Origin: Streptomyces alboniger
GTDB lineage: Bacteria; Actinomycetota; Actinomycetes; Streptomycetales; Streptomycetaceae
Length of the DNA: 64,000 nucleotides
Direction of reading: 5' to 3'
Assembly: GCF_008704395.1 (NCBI RefSeq)
Contig: NZ_CP023695.1
Coordinates: forward strand, 1,302,001 to 1,366,000
Shown here: positions 48,052 to 55,545 of the stretch, one piece after another
Numbering within the stretch: position 1 is the stretch's first letter
How the letters are laid out: the number at the start of each line of letters is the position of its first letter
The notes under the pieces: generated by a model
Database searches by the model: none
Told to the model about the DNA's origin: nothing
What the model saw: the letters and a program-made list of their open reading frames with translations, nothing else
Translations under genes and position numbers: made by a program

Positions 48052-48876
48052 CTAGAGCAACGGCTTGTAGAGGGAGTACCTGACCGGCTCGTAGCCGAGC
48101 GAGTCGTACAGACACAGGGCCGGGGCGTTGCCCGCGAAGACGTTGAGGCCGATGCGGTCGCGTCCGGCCGCGCGGGTCCGCGCCTCGGCCAGGAGCATCA
48201 GGGAACGGCCGTGGCCGCGCCCGCGGTACCGCTGGTCGACCGCGACGTCGTGGACGAACGCGTCACCGTCGCCCAGCGTGAGCCACAGGACGCCGACGCT
48301 CTCGCCGTCCTCGGTGAGCACGTCGAGCACGACATCGGGCGTGGCCACGCCTTGCGGCAGACCCGCGGCGTGGTCGGCCTCGGACTTGGCGTACGCCTCC
48401 GGCTCGGGCACACCGCGGTCGATCCAGCTCCGCGCGTACTCCCGCTTCGCCCGCGCCAGCCAGGCCCCGTACTCGTCCTCGGTCATCGGCCGGCCCTCGA
48501 CGCCGACCGGGAGCGCGGCGGGCTCGTCCGGCACCGGCTTCGTCATCCGGCGGTTGCGCTCCACGTAGCCGAGGGCCGTCGCGAGGCGCAGCGCCCCGGT
48601 CGCCCCGGCGGGGACGTCCGCCTCGATGCGCCGGCAGCCCCAGCCGCGCGCGACCTCCTCCGCCGCCAGCGCCGCCACGGTGGCGCGGCCGCGCCTGCGG
48701 TCGGGCTCGGCGATCCGCAGGTCGCGCACGCGGCAGACGGCGGGGCCGAAGACCTCGTCGGTGGCGAGCGCTATGGAACCGACGGGGCGGCTGTTCACAC
48801 AGACGTCGTACGTGCGCGCCTTGCCGCCGTCGGCACTCCGCTGAAGCGGCCCGGTCGGCCGCAGGGTCGTGGTCAT
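48052..48876 (-). CDS. Tandem GNAT N-acetyltransferase
   Basis: 274 residues from ATG 48876. Two GNAT modules: the N-terminal half (RVRDLRIAEPDRRRGRATVAALAAEEVARG) and the C-terminal half (FVHDVAVDQRYRGRGHGRSLMLLAE ... GLNVFAGNAPALCLYDSLGYEP); only the second has a full Q/RxxGxG/A acetyl-CoA loop (RYRGRGHG). An alternative GTG at 48906 overlaps the pabC stop, but a hairpin lies between, so the shorter form was chosen. Substrate unknown. Confidence 0.85.
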   Translation of the reverse strand: MTTTLRPTGPLQRSADGGKARTYDVCVNSRPVGSIALATDEVFGPAVCRVRDLRIAEPDRRRGRATVAALAAEEVARGWGCRRIEADVPAGATGALRLATALGYVERNRRMTKPVPDEPAALPVGVEGRPMTEDEYGAWLARAKREYARSWIDRGVPEPEAYAKSEADHAAGLPQGVATPDVVLDVLTEDGESVGVLWLTLGDGDAFVHDVAVDQRYRGRGHGRSLMLLAEARTRAAGRDRIGLNVFAGNAPALCLYDSLGYEPVRYSLYKPLL

Positions 48877-48900
48877 CACGGGTGTTCTACCCGTGATGAC
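48872..48900. promoter_or_regulatory. Perfect 12-bp inverted repeat over the GNAT start
   Basis: GTCATCACGGGT (48872-48883), loop GTTCT, ACCCGTGATGAC (48889-48900). It contains the GNAT ATG in one arm. It could be a terminator after pabC, an operator, or a structure that hides the start. Confidence 0.7.
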
Positions 48901-48902
48901 GC

Positions 48903-49724
48903 TCACGGATCCAGGTCGTCCGCGGCTCGCTCGTCGAAGGCCCGCATCGCCTTGGTGGTCATCGGCCCCGGGGCTCCGGGCAGTTGACGCCCGTCGACGC
49001 GGTGGACGCCCTGCACGTCACGCAGCGTCGACGTCAGGAAGACCTCGTCGGCGCGCTCCAGGACGTCCAGCGGCAGGTCGGCCTCCCGGGCGCCCGTCCA
49101 CTCGACGGCCAGCGCGCGCGTGATGCCGTCGAGGCACCCGGAGGCGACGGGCGGGGTGAGGATCTCGCCGTCGAGCACGACGAACACGTTGGAGCCGGTG
49201 CCCTCGCAGAGCTGCCCGACGGTGTTGGCGAACAGTGCCTCCGAGGCGCCGTGCTCGTGGGCGCGGGCCAGGGCGACGACGTTCTCCGCGTACGACGTGG
49301 TCTTCAGGCCGGTCAGCGCGCCCCGTTCGTTGCGGGTCCAGGGCACCGTGATCACGGCGGTGGAGTCGGGCCGCCGCGCGGCCTCGCCGAGGGCGACGAC
49401 CAGTGTGGTGCCCTGGTCGCCGCGGTCCGAGTCGAGTGGCGACAGGCCCCCGGTGTAGGTGATCCGCAGCCGTCCGAGCGGCAGCGGGTTGGCCTCCAGG
49501 ACGGCGGCGCAGGCGTGGCGCACCTCGTCGAGGTCGGGCTCGGGCAGCCCCAGGCCGCGCGCCGACCGGGCGAGCCTGGCCAGGTGGCGGGTCAGGGCGA
49601 AGGTCCTGCCCTCGACGGACTTCACCGTCTCGAAGACGCCGTCGCCCACCGTCAGCCCGTGGTCGAGCACCGAGACGCGGGCCGAGTCGACGTCCCGCAG
49701 CCCGTCGTTGAGCCATATCTTCAC
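48903..49724 (-). CDS. pabC: Aminodeoxychorismate lyase (class IV aminotransferase fold)
   Basis: 273 residues, GTG start overlapping the pabB stop (GTGA). It splits aminodeoxychorismate to p-aminobenzoate and pyruvate. Typical parts: VSVLDHGLTVGDGVFETVK, KTTSYAENVVALA (PLP lysine), NTVGQLCEGTGSNVFVV and FLTSTLRDVQGV. Coupling to pabB supports the folate role over branched-chain transamination. Confidence 0.93.
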   Translation of the reverse strand: MKIWLNDGLRDVDSARVSVLDHGLTVGDGVFETVKSVEGRTFALTRHLARLARSARGLGLPEPDLDEVRHACAAVLEANPLPLGRLRITYTGGLSPLDSDRGDQGTTLVVALGEAARRPDSTAVITVPWTRNERGALTGLKTTSYAENVVALARAHEHGASEALFANTVGQLCEGTGSNVFVVLDGEILTPPVASGCLDGITRALAVEWTGAREADLPLDVLERADEVFLTSTLRDVQGVHRVDGRQLPGAPGPMTTKAMRAFDERAADDLDP

Positions 49725-50788
49725 GTTGGGATCCCTCCGCTCGCTTCGTACGCCCCTGACGCTACCGCCAGCAGTCGCGCGGCCTTCAGCTCGGTCTCCC
49801 GCCACTCCCCCTCGGGGTCCGAGCCCCAGGTGATGCCCGCCCCGGTGCCGAAGCGCAGCATCCCCTCGGCCCGGTCGATCCAGAAGGTGCGGATGCCGAC
49901 GGCCAGCTCTCCGGCGCCCCGGTCGGCGTCCACCCAGCCGATGCCGCCGCAGTAGGGGCCCCGGGGTGCCGTCTCCAGTTCGTCGATGATCCGCAGGGCG
50001 CTGGACTTGGGGGCGCCGGTGACCGAGCCGGGCGGGAACGCCGCTTCGAACAGTTCCGGCCAGCCGGCACCGGGGCGCAGCTCCCCGTGGACGGTGGAGA
50101 CGAGGTGGACGAGGCCGGGGTGCTTCTCGACCACGCAGAGGTCGGGGACGGTCACCGAGCCGGTCGCGCAGACGCGTCCCAGGTCGTTGCGGACGAGGTC
50201 CACGATCATGACGTTCTCGGCGTAGTCCTTCTCCAGGAGGTCCGCCTCGGTCCGTCCGGTGCCCTTGATGGGCCCCGACTCCACGACGCGGCCCGCGCGG
50301 CGCAGGAAGAGCTCCGGGGAGGCGGTGGCTGTCTCCACGCCGTGTCCGGGCAGGCGAATCGTTCCGGCATACGGGGCGGGGTTCCCGCGCGCGAGCAGAG
50401 CCGTCAGGGCGTCCACATCGGCGTCGGCCGGGACGGGCGCCGAGAGGACGCGGCAGAGGTTCGCCTGGTAGACCTCGCCGGCCGCGATGTACGCGCGTAT
50501 CCGACGTACGCCTTCCGTGTACGCGGCGCGGTCGAGGGACGACGTCCAGTCACCGGCGGCCGGGCCCCGCCACAGCCCCGGTAGGGGGGCGGGCACGGCC
50601 TCGTGGCGCACGTCGTCGAAGCGGGCGCAGACCAGACCTCCCTCGAAATCCGCGGACACCGCCCAGAAGCCGGTGGAGTCCAGAGCCGCAGGGTCGCTGG
50701 TCACGTCGCGCAGACCGGTGGCCACAAGACCACCGAAGCGCGCCATGGGAGGGAGCGCCGGTGAGGACGTCAGAGGGGGGTTGTGCAC
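49721..50788 (-). CDS. pabB: Aminodeoxychorismate synthase component I
   Basis: 355 residues, the short class without an N-terminal glutaminase. It turns chorismate into aminodeoxychorismate. The PIKGTGR motif carries the Lys that marks PabB rather than TrpE (which has PIAGT), plus ENVMIVDLVRNDLGRVC and GSVTGAPK. A glutaminase subunit (PabA) is not in the window. The GTG at 50788 directly follows a TAGACT box, so this start is preferred over ATG 50746. Confidence 0.94.
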   Translation of the reverse strand: MHNPPLTSSPALPPMARFGGLVATGLRDVTSDPAALDSTGFWAVSADFEGGLVCARFDDVRHEAVPAPLPGLWRGPAAGDWTSSLDRAAYTEGVRRIRAYIAAGEVYQANLCRVLSAPVPADADVDALTALLARGNPAPYAGTIRLPGHGVETATASPELFLRRAGRVVESGPIKGTGRTEADLLEKDYAENVMIVDLVRNDLGRVCATGSVTVPDLCVVEKHPGLVHLVSTVHGELRPGAGWPELFEAAFPPGSVTGAPKSSALRIIDELETAPRGPYCGGIGWVDADRGAGELAVGIRTFWIDRAEGMLRFGTGAGITWGSDPEGEWRETELKAARLLAVASGAYEASGGIPT

Positions 50789-50795
50789 GGCTGCG

Positions 50796-50801
50796 AGTCT
50801 A
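50796..50801 (-). promoter_or_regulatory. -10 box for a leaderless pabB transcript
   Basis: TAGACT (50801-50796 on the minus strand) ends seven bases before the G of the GTG start at 50788, which fits leaderless initiation. The -35 region is weak. Confidence 0.5.
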
Positions 50802-50863
50802 TGACCGGTGTCCCGGCCGCGCCCCGGACCGGCTTCAGCGCAGCACGCTGCGCAAACGCGTTT

Positions 50864-50891
50864 TTGTACTGGCCCAGGAATCCGCTAGAGT
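50864..50891 (+). promoter_or_regulatory. Promoter of the Gly-Cys-Val tRNA operon
   Basis: TTGTAC (50864-50869), a 16-base spacer and TAGAGT (50886-50891), 42 bases before tRNA-Gly; a T-run precedes the -35. Confidence 0.65.
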
Positions 50892-50933
50892 TCAACACGT
50901 CGCCGGGACGCGCAAGCGGACCGGGAAAGACAA

Positions 50934-51006
50934 GCGGACGTAGCTCAGTTGGTAGAGCGCAACCTTGCCAAGGTTGAGGTCGCCAGTTCGAACCTGGTCG
51001 TCCGCT
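50934..51006 (+). tRNA. tRNA-Gly(GCC)
   Basis: 73 nt: acceptor GCGGACG/CGTCCGC, anticodon loop TTGCCAA giving GCC, T-loop TTCGAAC. First gene of the five-tRNA operon. Confidence 0.97.
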
Positions 51007-51046
51007 CGCAGGAAAGTGGGGGATCTTCCCGAACCCCCGCACTCCT

Positions 51047-51117
51047 GGTGGAGTGGCCGAGAGGCGAGGCAACGGCCTGCAAAGCCGTCTACACGGGTTC
51101 AAATCCCGTCTCCACCT
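51047..51117 (+). tRNA. tRNA-Cys(GCA)
   Basis: 71 nt: acceptor GGTGGAG/CTCCACC, anticodon loop CTGCAAA giving GCA, T-loop TTCAAAT. Confidence 0.97.
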
Positions 51118-51121
51118 CCAA

Positions 51122-51193
51122 GGACGATTAGCTCAGCGGGAGAGCGCTTCCCTGACACGGAAGAGGTCACTGGTTCAATCCCAGTATCGTCCA
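51122..51193 (+). tRNA. tRNA-Val(GAC), copy 1
   Basis: 72 nt: acceptor GGACGAT/ATCGTCC, anticodon loop CTGACAC giving GAC; starts only four bases after tRNA-Cys. Confidence 0.97.
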
Positions 51194-51244
51194 CTGATCT
51201 TCGCGAAGGCCGTCTCGGCGGGTTCCTTCACGAGGGTCGATCCC

Positions 51245-51316
51245 GCGCGATTAGCTCAGCGGGAGAGCGCTTCCCTGACACGGAAGAGGTCACTGGTTCA
51301 ATCCCAGTATCGCGCA
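51245..51316 (+). tRNA. tRNA-Val(GAC), copy 2
   Basis: 72 nt: body identical to copy 1 except for the acceptor stem GCGCGAT/ATCGCGC, changed on both strands so pairing is kept. Confidence 0.97.
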
Positions 51317-51336
51317 CGCAGTACGCAGTACGCAGT
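51316..51336. repeat. 7-bp tandem repeat ACGCAGT x3 in the tRNA spacer
   Basis: Three perfect units and a decayed fourth between the second and third tRNA-Val(GAC) genes. Confidence 0.9.
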
Positions 51337-51352
51337 ACACGCAGGTTGACCT

Positions 51353-51424
51353 GCGCGATTAGCTCAGCGGGAGAGCGCTTCCCTGACACGGAAGAGGTCA
51401 CTGGTTCAATCCCAGTATCGCGCA
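51353..51424 (+). tRNA. tRNA-Val(GAC), copy 3
   Basis: 72 nt, identical to copy 2. Last gene of the operon, followed by a strong terminator. Confidence 0.97.
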
Positions 51425-51432
51425 CCACTCAC

Positions 51433-51470
51433 ACGAACCCCCCGGCCGTCTCCACGGCCGGGGGGTTCGT
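51433..51470. terminator. Bidirectional terminator, 17-bp stem
   Basis: Perfect stem 51433-51449 with 51454-51470, loop of four. Ends the tRNA operon and the convergent zinc-protein gene. Confidence 0.9.
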
Positions 51471-51495
51471 CGTTTCCGGGCGTACCCGGGGCTCG

Positions 51496-51819
51496 TCAGG
51501 AAGAGAAGAGCATGTGCCCGAAGCTCTTGTGACGCTTGCCGTGGCCGTAGTGACCACTGTGGCCGCCATGACCGCCGTGCCCGCCGTGGGCTCCTTGGGG
51601 GGCGCCCCAGGCGGGGGCCGGCGCGGCGGGGTAGCCCTGGGGGGCCGGGGGCGCGGGCGGCGGCGGGACCTGCTGGCCGCCCCACTGGGCCTCCAGGCGG
51701 GTCAGGGACTCCAGCTCGCCGTAGTCGAGGAATATGCCGCGGCAGCCGTTGCACTGCTCGATCTGGACGCCATTGCGGTTGTACGTGTGCATCGGTGCGT
51801 GACACTTGGGGCACTGCAT
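51496..51819 (-). CDS. TFIIB-type zinc-ribbon protein with His-rich tail
   Basis: 107 residues. Zinc ribbon CPKC (residues 3-6) and CNGC (23-26) with IEQCNGCRGIFLDYGELE, the zf-TFIIB signature. A Pro/Ala/Gln linker follows, then a His/Gly-repeat tail (HGGHGGHGGHSGHYGHGKRH), which may bind metals. Function unknown. Confidence 0.9.
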   Translation of the reverse strand: MQCPKCHAPMHTYNRNGVQIEQCNGCRGIFLDYGELESLTRLEAQWGGQQVPPPPAPPAPQGYPAAPAPAWGAPQGAHGGHGGHGGHSGHYGHGKRHKSFGHMLFSS

Positions 51820-51987
51820 GGACGGCTCAACTCCTCGCCGGTGGTGAATGCTTCGCCGGATGTCTGCCCGGCTTCGGTGCGTTGCACCCTACTTCGTCGC
51901 GTCCCAGGTCAACTTGTGTGGGCCCGGATCGACTCGGGGCGCCCCGGACCGACGCGGGTGGCGCGGCGGACGCGGCGGGCGCTCGGC

Positions 51988-52902
51988 TCAGGTGCGGCTC
52001 ATCCGGTCGCAGGCGTCGGTCAGCGCCTGCTCGACCTCGTCCAGAGAGCGGTCCGCGGCGACGGCCTTGACGATTGCGAGGGCTGCCGTCTGGGCGGTCA
52101 GGGCGCGCGCCGGGATGTCGAGGGCGGGCCAGGGGTCGGACCCGTCGGACGGGAGGGCCGGACCTCGGGCCGCGCGATAGGCGTCGAGGAAGCGGGTCCA
52201 CTCCTCCGGGGCGAGCAGGCCACACGCGTACCAGGCGGCGGGGCGGGCCAGGTCCCAGGCGGGGTCGCCGACGCCGAGGTCGTCGACGTCGATCAGCAGC
52301 CAGGTGCCGTCCGGGGCGCGGACGAGCTGGCCCAGGTGGAGGTCACCGTGACACAGGCGCGGTGGGCCCGGTGCGGGGGCCTCGGCGCGTGCCCAGGGCG
52401 GGAGGGCGTGCCAGGCCCGCAGGACCGGCTCGGCGGCGGGGTGGGGCCCGGCCGCGCGGAGGCGTTCGATGGCGCGGGCCGCCTTGGCAGGGCCGCGCAT
52501 GGCGGGGAGCGGGTGCGGGAAGGGCCCCGGGTCGGCGTTGTGCAGCCGGGCCAGAAGGGTGGCGGTGGCCTCCCAGGGGGCCGCGTCCGGGTCGTCACGG
52601 TCGACGGGGGTGCCGTGGGGCCAGAAGGTGACGAGGCGGTCGTGGAGGGGCGTGGGGGTGGTGTGCAGGGGCGCGAGGAGGGTGGTGGGGAGGCGGGCGG
52701 CGACGGCCAGGCGTATGGCCAGCTCCGCGGGGTGCGTGTCCTGGGCGTGGGCCTTGGCGACTATGTCGCCGTGGCGGATGACGGTGGCGTCGGGCCGGTC
52801 CGCGAGGACGGTGCCGGTGGCTTCGCCGCAGGCACAGGGGGCGCCGGGCGGGTGGGCCCTGCTTTTGGCCTTGGCGGTGAGGGCGGGCAGGAGGGTGGTC
52901 AC
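51988..52902 (-). CDS. APH/ChoK-type phosphotransferase
   Basis: 304 residues from the GTG at 52902. Kinase-like fold with the Brenner motif LCHGDLHLGQL and the metal-binding LLIDVDDLGVGDPAWDLARP. In most relatives the last position of the first motif is Asn (HGDLHxGN); here it is Gln. The first 40 residues are non-conserved. Substrate could be an antibiotic, a small alcohol or a sugar. No resistance gene neighbourhood is visible. Confidence 0.85.
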   Translation of the reverse strand: MTTLLPALTAKAKSRAHPPGAPCACGEATGTVLADRPDATVIRHGDIVAKAHAQDTHPAELAIRLAVAARLPTTLLAPLHTTPTPLHDRLVTFWPHGTPVDRDDPDAAPWEATATLLARLHNADPGPFPHPLPAMRGPAKAARAIERLRAAGPHPAAEPVLRAWHALPPWARAEAPAPGPPRLCHGDLHLGQLVRAPDGTWLLIDVDDLGVGDPAWDLARPAAWYACGLLAPEEWTRFLDAYRAARGPALPSDGSDPWPALDIPARALTAQTAALAIVKAVAADRSLDEVEQALTDACDRMSRT

Positions 52903-53015
52903 GGAGTTCCCGGGGTGCGCGGCTGCTGGATCACCGGCGAAGCGTACGCAATCGCTGTGCGGGGCTGGGGGGGTACTTGCGCCCTGGCTCGCGCGTCGAT
53001 TGTCGGGTGCGGGCT

Positions 53016-53058
53016 CGTCGTGGCTGGGCGCGCAGCTCCCCGCGCCCCTGGACGGGGC
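53016..53058. repeat. Extragenic repeat, copy A
   Basis: Shares the core CGTGGCTGGGCGCGC and TCCCCGCGCCCCT plus a closing GGGG with 55502-55542. I recognise this as a repeat common between genes in Streptomyces. Confidence 0.7.
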
Positions 53059-53131
53059 CAGTGCAGGTCCGTCGTGGGCTGTCGCGCAGGCGCCCGCGTC
53101 CCCGAACCGAGTGCTTTCGCTCCGCGCATGG

Positions 53132-53167
53132 CGATGCCCGCGCAGCTCCCCAGCTGCGCGGGCATCG
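53132..53167. terminator. Hairpin with a 16-bp perfect stem
   Basis: Arms 53132-53147 and 53152-53167, loop CCCC. Likely terminator of the small membrane protein gene (minus strand) and a barrier towards the phosphotransferase. Confidence 0.75.
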
Positions 53168-53252
53168 GTGCCGTCCGCCGCACCCCCGTCCCCACGGGGT
53201 TTCCAGGCCGGATGTCCCCGCCCGGACCGCTCTTCCGGGCCTGGGGCGCCGC

Positions 53253-53456
53253 TCAGCGCCCCAGCATCACGCCTACGGACGACGCTTGTGTGACCACTGC
53301 TTCCCAGCCGCCGAAGACGACCACGAGCAGGGCTGCCAGGGGGAGGACCATGGCCGTCGCCACCAAGGGGTGGCGCGTACCGGACGGGCGGGCGCCGAAC
53401 GCGGAGATCCTGCGTCCTTGCGTACGGAGCATGGTCCGCGGTGCCGTGTCCGCCAT
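53253..53456 (-). CDS. Small single-pass membrane protein
   Basis: 67 residues. A strong AGGAGAGG site precedes the ATG. Basic N-terminus, then one helix (ATAMVLPLAALLVVVFGGWEAVV). Function unknown. Confidence 0.65.
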   Translation of the reverse strand: MADTAPRTMLRTQGRRISAFGARPSGTRHPLVATAMVLPLAALLVVVFGGWEAVVTQASSVGVMLGR

Positions 53457-53655
53457 GGTTCCTCTCCTGACCGATCTCGATGTGGTTTTGGCAGCGGCGG
53501 GTGTCTGACCTCGGGGGACGAGTGCTGCACCCGCCGCTTGACCTCAAATTTAGGTGGGTGGGAGGTCCTGGGCGTCATGCCCTCGTACCGATTGGCTGGC
53601 CTCCCGGAGGATGACCGGCCCGCGCGCGTGTACTCCCATGGGTGGAGACGGGGAC

Positions 53656-53922
53656 CTAGGACTCAGGGTCTTCCCGGAGGGGTCGGGCCGCGCCCTCCGA
53701 GGCGTCCTCCCTGGGGACCGGCTGCTCCACCAGGGCGAGCACGCGCGTCGCCATGAAGCGCGCCGTGCGCACGACGGATCCACTGCGGGTGACTTCGCTC
53801 ACTTCCACCACTCCCCTGCGCACCGCCGTCTCCACCCGGCGGCCCGCCCGGCTCGCCACCACCTCGTACGTCCTCGTCGTGTCCCCGGCGTCCACGACTA
53901 TCTCCACGCGATCACCCTTCAC
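53656..53922 (-). CDS. Small conserved protein of unknown function
   Basis: 88 residues, GTG start after AAGGGGG. All-beta looking (RVEIVVDAGDTTRTYEVVASRAGR ... VVEVSEVTRSGSVVRTARFM). Divergent from the Ser/Thr kinase by 196 bases. No family recognised. Confidence 0.65.
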   Translation of the reverse strand: MKGDRVEIVVDAGDTTRTYEVVASRAGRRVETAVRRGVVEVSEVTRSGSVVRTARFMATRVLALVEQPVPREDASEGAARPLREDPES

Positions 53923-54118
53923 GGGATCAATCCCCCTTCAGTGATGGATGGTTGAAGACGGGGGCGGCCTCAACGGCTCCTTGTCCCCGGCCTTCTGACC
54001 ACTCTTCGATTTTCCCACCCGGCACTGACAATCGATCGCCCCGCGAGGGCGCGGCCTCTGCACGTGCCCGCCCGTGGAAACGTAAGCTGTGGCTCGTCAA
54101 ACGGACCGGGTAGCGGGG

Positions 54119-55483
54119 ATGGACATGGCGATGATGCGGCTCCGGCGCGAGGACCCGCGTGTCGTCGGCTCGTTCAGGCTGCACAGGCGCCTGGGCGCCG
54201 GCGGCATGGGGGTCGTCTATCTGGGGTCGGACCGGAGGGGGCAGCGCGTCGCCCTGAAGGTGATCCGGCCCGATCTGGCGGAGGATCAGGAATTCCGGTC
54301 GCGGTTCGCGCGGGAGGTTTCGGCCGCCCGGCGCATTCGCGGCGGCTGCACGGCGCGGCTCGTCGCCGCCGACCTCGAGGCGGAACGGCCGTGGTTCGCC
54401 ACGCAGTACGTTCCCGGGCCCTCGCTGCACGACAAGGTCGCCGCCGAGGGGCCGCTCTCCGCGGCCGACGTGGCCGTGGTCGGCTCGGCGCTCGCCGAGG
54501 GACTCGTGGCCGTGCACGAGGCCGGTGTCGTACACCGCGATCTCAAGCCGTCGAACATCCTGCTGTCCCCGAAGGGGCCGCGGATCATCGACTTCGGCAT
54601 CGCGTGGGCGACCGGCGCCTCGACCCTGACGCATGTGGGCACGGCCGTCGGGTCGCCCGGCTTCCTCGCCCCCGAACAGGTGCGCGGTGCCGCCGTCACC
54701 CCCGCCACCGATGTCTTCGCACTCGGCGCCACGCTGGCGTACGCGGGGATGGCGGACTCACCCTTCGGACATGGCAGTTCCGAGGTCATGCTCTACCGGG
54801 TGGTGCACGAGGAGGCGCAGCTGCACGGTGTGCCGGACGCCCTCGCGCCACTGATCCGGGCCTGCCTCGCCAAGGATCCGGAGGAACGGCCGAGCACGCT
54901 CCAACTGTCCCTCAGGCTCAAGGAGATCGCCGCCCGCGAGGCCCAGGGCCTGGGCGAGGTGCGGCCGCCCGCGCCGCGGCAGGACCACGACCGGCCGACG
55001 GGCCGACTCGCCGAGAGCTACGCGGACCAGCGCACCCAGCGCCGGCCGGCCCCCGGCGCCACTCCCCCGCCGCGGCCGAGTTCGTCCAGGACCGGCGCGT
55101 CCAGGACCGGCTCCGCCAGGACCGGCTCGTCCAGGACCGGGGCGCCTCGGTCCGGAGCGCGGCCCTCCGTACCCCGTAATACGACGCGTTCCGGCGGCAG
55201 ACCCGCCCCTCGCAGCGGCACCGGGCGGCAGAGGCCCCGCACGACGGGGACGGGCCGGCGGATGATGCCCGCCAACCCGCGGCTGCTGCGGCAGCGGCTC
55301 ACCGTGTTCGTGGTCGTCACGCTGCTGGTCGCGCTCGGGATCGCGGCGGCGCAGGGCTGCCAGGGCCCCGCCCGGGGCATGGGGGACGGTACCTCGGGGG
55401 TGCCGGGGCGGGTTGCCTCCCAGTCGGCGCAGGAGCGGGTCATGCCTCAGGGATTCGAAGCGGCGTCCGAGCGGGACAGGTAG
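54119..55483 (+). CDS. Membrane-anchored Ser/Thr protein kinase (PknB-like)
   Basis: 454 residues from ATG 54119; the GTG at 54089 lies before the probable start point (TAAGCT at 54083-54088), and ATGs at 54125 and 54131 are alternatives. Kinase domain about 15-270: GAGGMGVVYLG loop, VALKVI lysine, VVHRDLKPSN catalytic loop, IIDFGIAW (DFG), and SPGFLAPEQVRG activation segment. A Pro/Arg/Ser linker with tandem SRTG repeats (about 320-350) precedes one membrane helix (RLTVFVVVTLLVALGIAA) and a short outer tail without PASTA repeats. Confidence 0.92.
   Translation: MDMAMMRLRREDPRVVGSFRLHRRLGAGGMGVVYLGSDRRGQRVALKVIRPDLAEDQEFRSRFAREVSAARRIRGGCTARLVAADLEAERPWFATQYVPGPSLHDKVAAEGPLSAADVAVVGSALAEGLVAVHEAGVVHRDLKPSNILLSPKGPRIIDFGIAWATGASTLTHVGTAVGSPGFLAPEQVRGAAVTPATDVFALGATLAYAGMADSPFGHGSSEVMLYRVVHEEAQLHGVPDALAPLIRACLAKDPEERPSTLQLSLRLKEIAAREAQGLGEVRPPAPRQDHDRPTGRLAESYADQRTQRRPAPGATPPPRPSSSRTGASRTGSARTGSSRTGAPRSGARPSVPRNTTRSGGRPAPRSGTGRQRPRTTGTGRRMMPANPRLLRQRLTVFVVVTLLVALGIAAAQGCQGPARGMGDGTSGVPGRVASQSAQERVMPQGFEAASERDR
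55085..55144. repeat. 15-bp tandem repeat, four units, in the kinase linker
   Basis: Four units of 15 bases with core CCAGGACCGG at 55085, 55100, 55115 and 55130, encoding a repeated SRTG-x motif. Confidence 0.9.
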
Positions 55484-55501
55484 CGGCGCTCTGCGGGTTT
55501 A

Positions 55502-55542
55502 CCGTGGCTGGGCGCGCGGTTCCCCGCGCCCCTTCGGGGCGC
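55502..55542. repeat. Extragenic repeat, copy B
   Basis: Second copy of the element at 53016-53058, sitting between the convergent kinase and methylase genes; includes a CGCGCCCC/GGGGCGC stem. Confidence 0.7.
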
Positions 55543-55545
55543 TCG

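Larger units (their letters stand above)
52903..53252. other. 350-base gene-free region with repeats
   Basis: Contains the promoter side of the phosphotransferase gene, one copy of an extragenic repeat (53016-53058), a decayed further copy (about 53070-53105) and a 16-bp hairpin (53132-53167). No reading frame resembles a known family. Confidence 0.7.
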
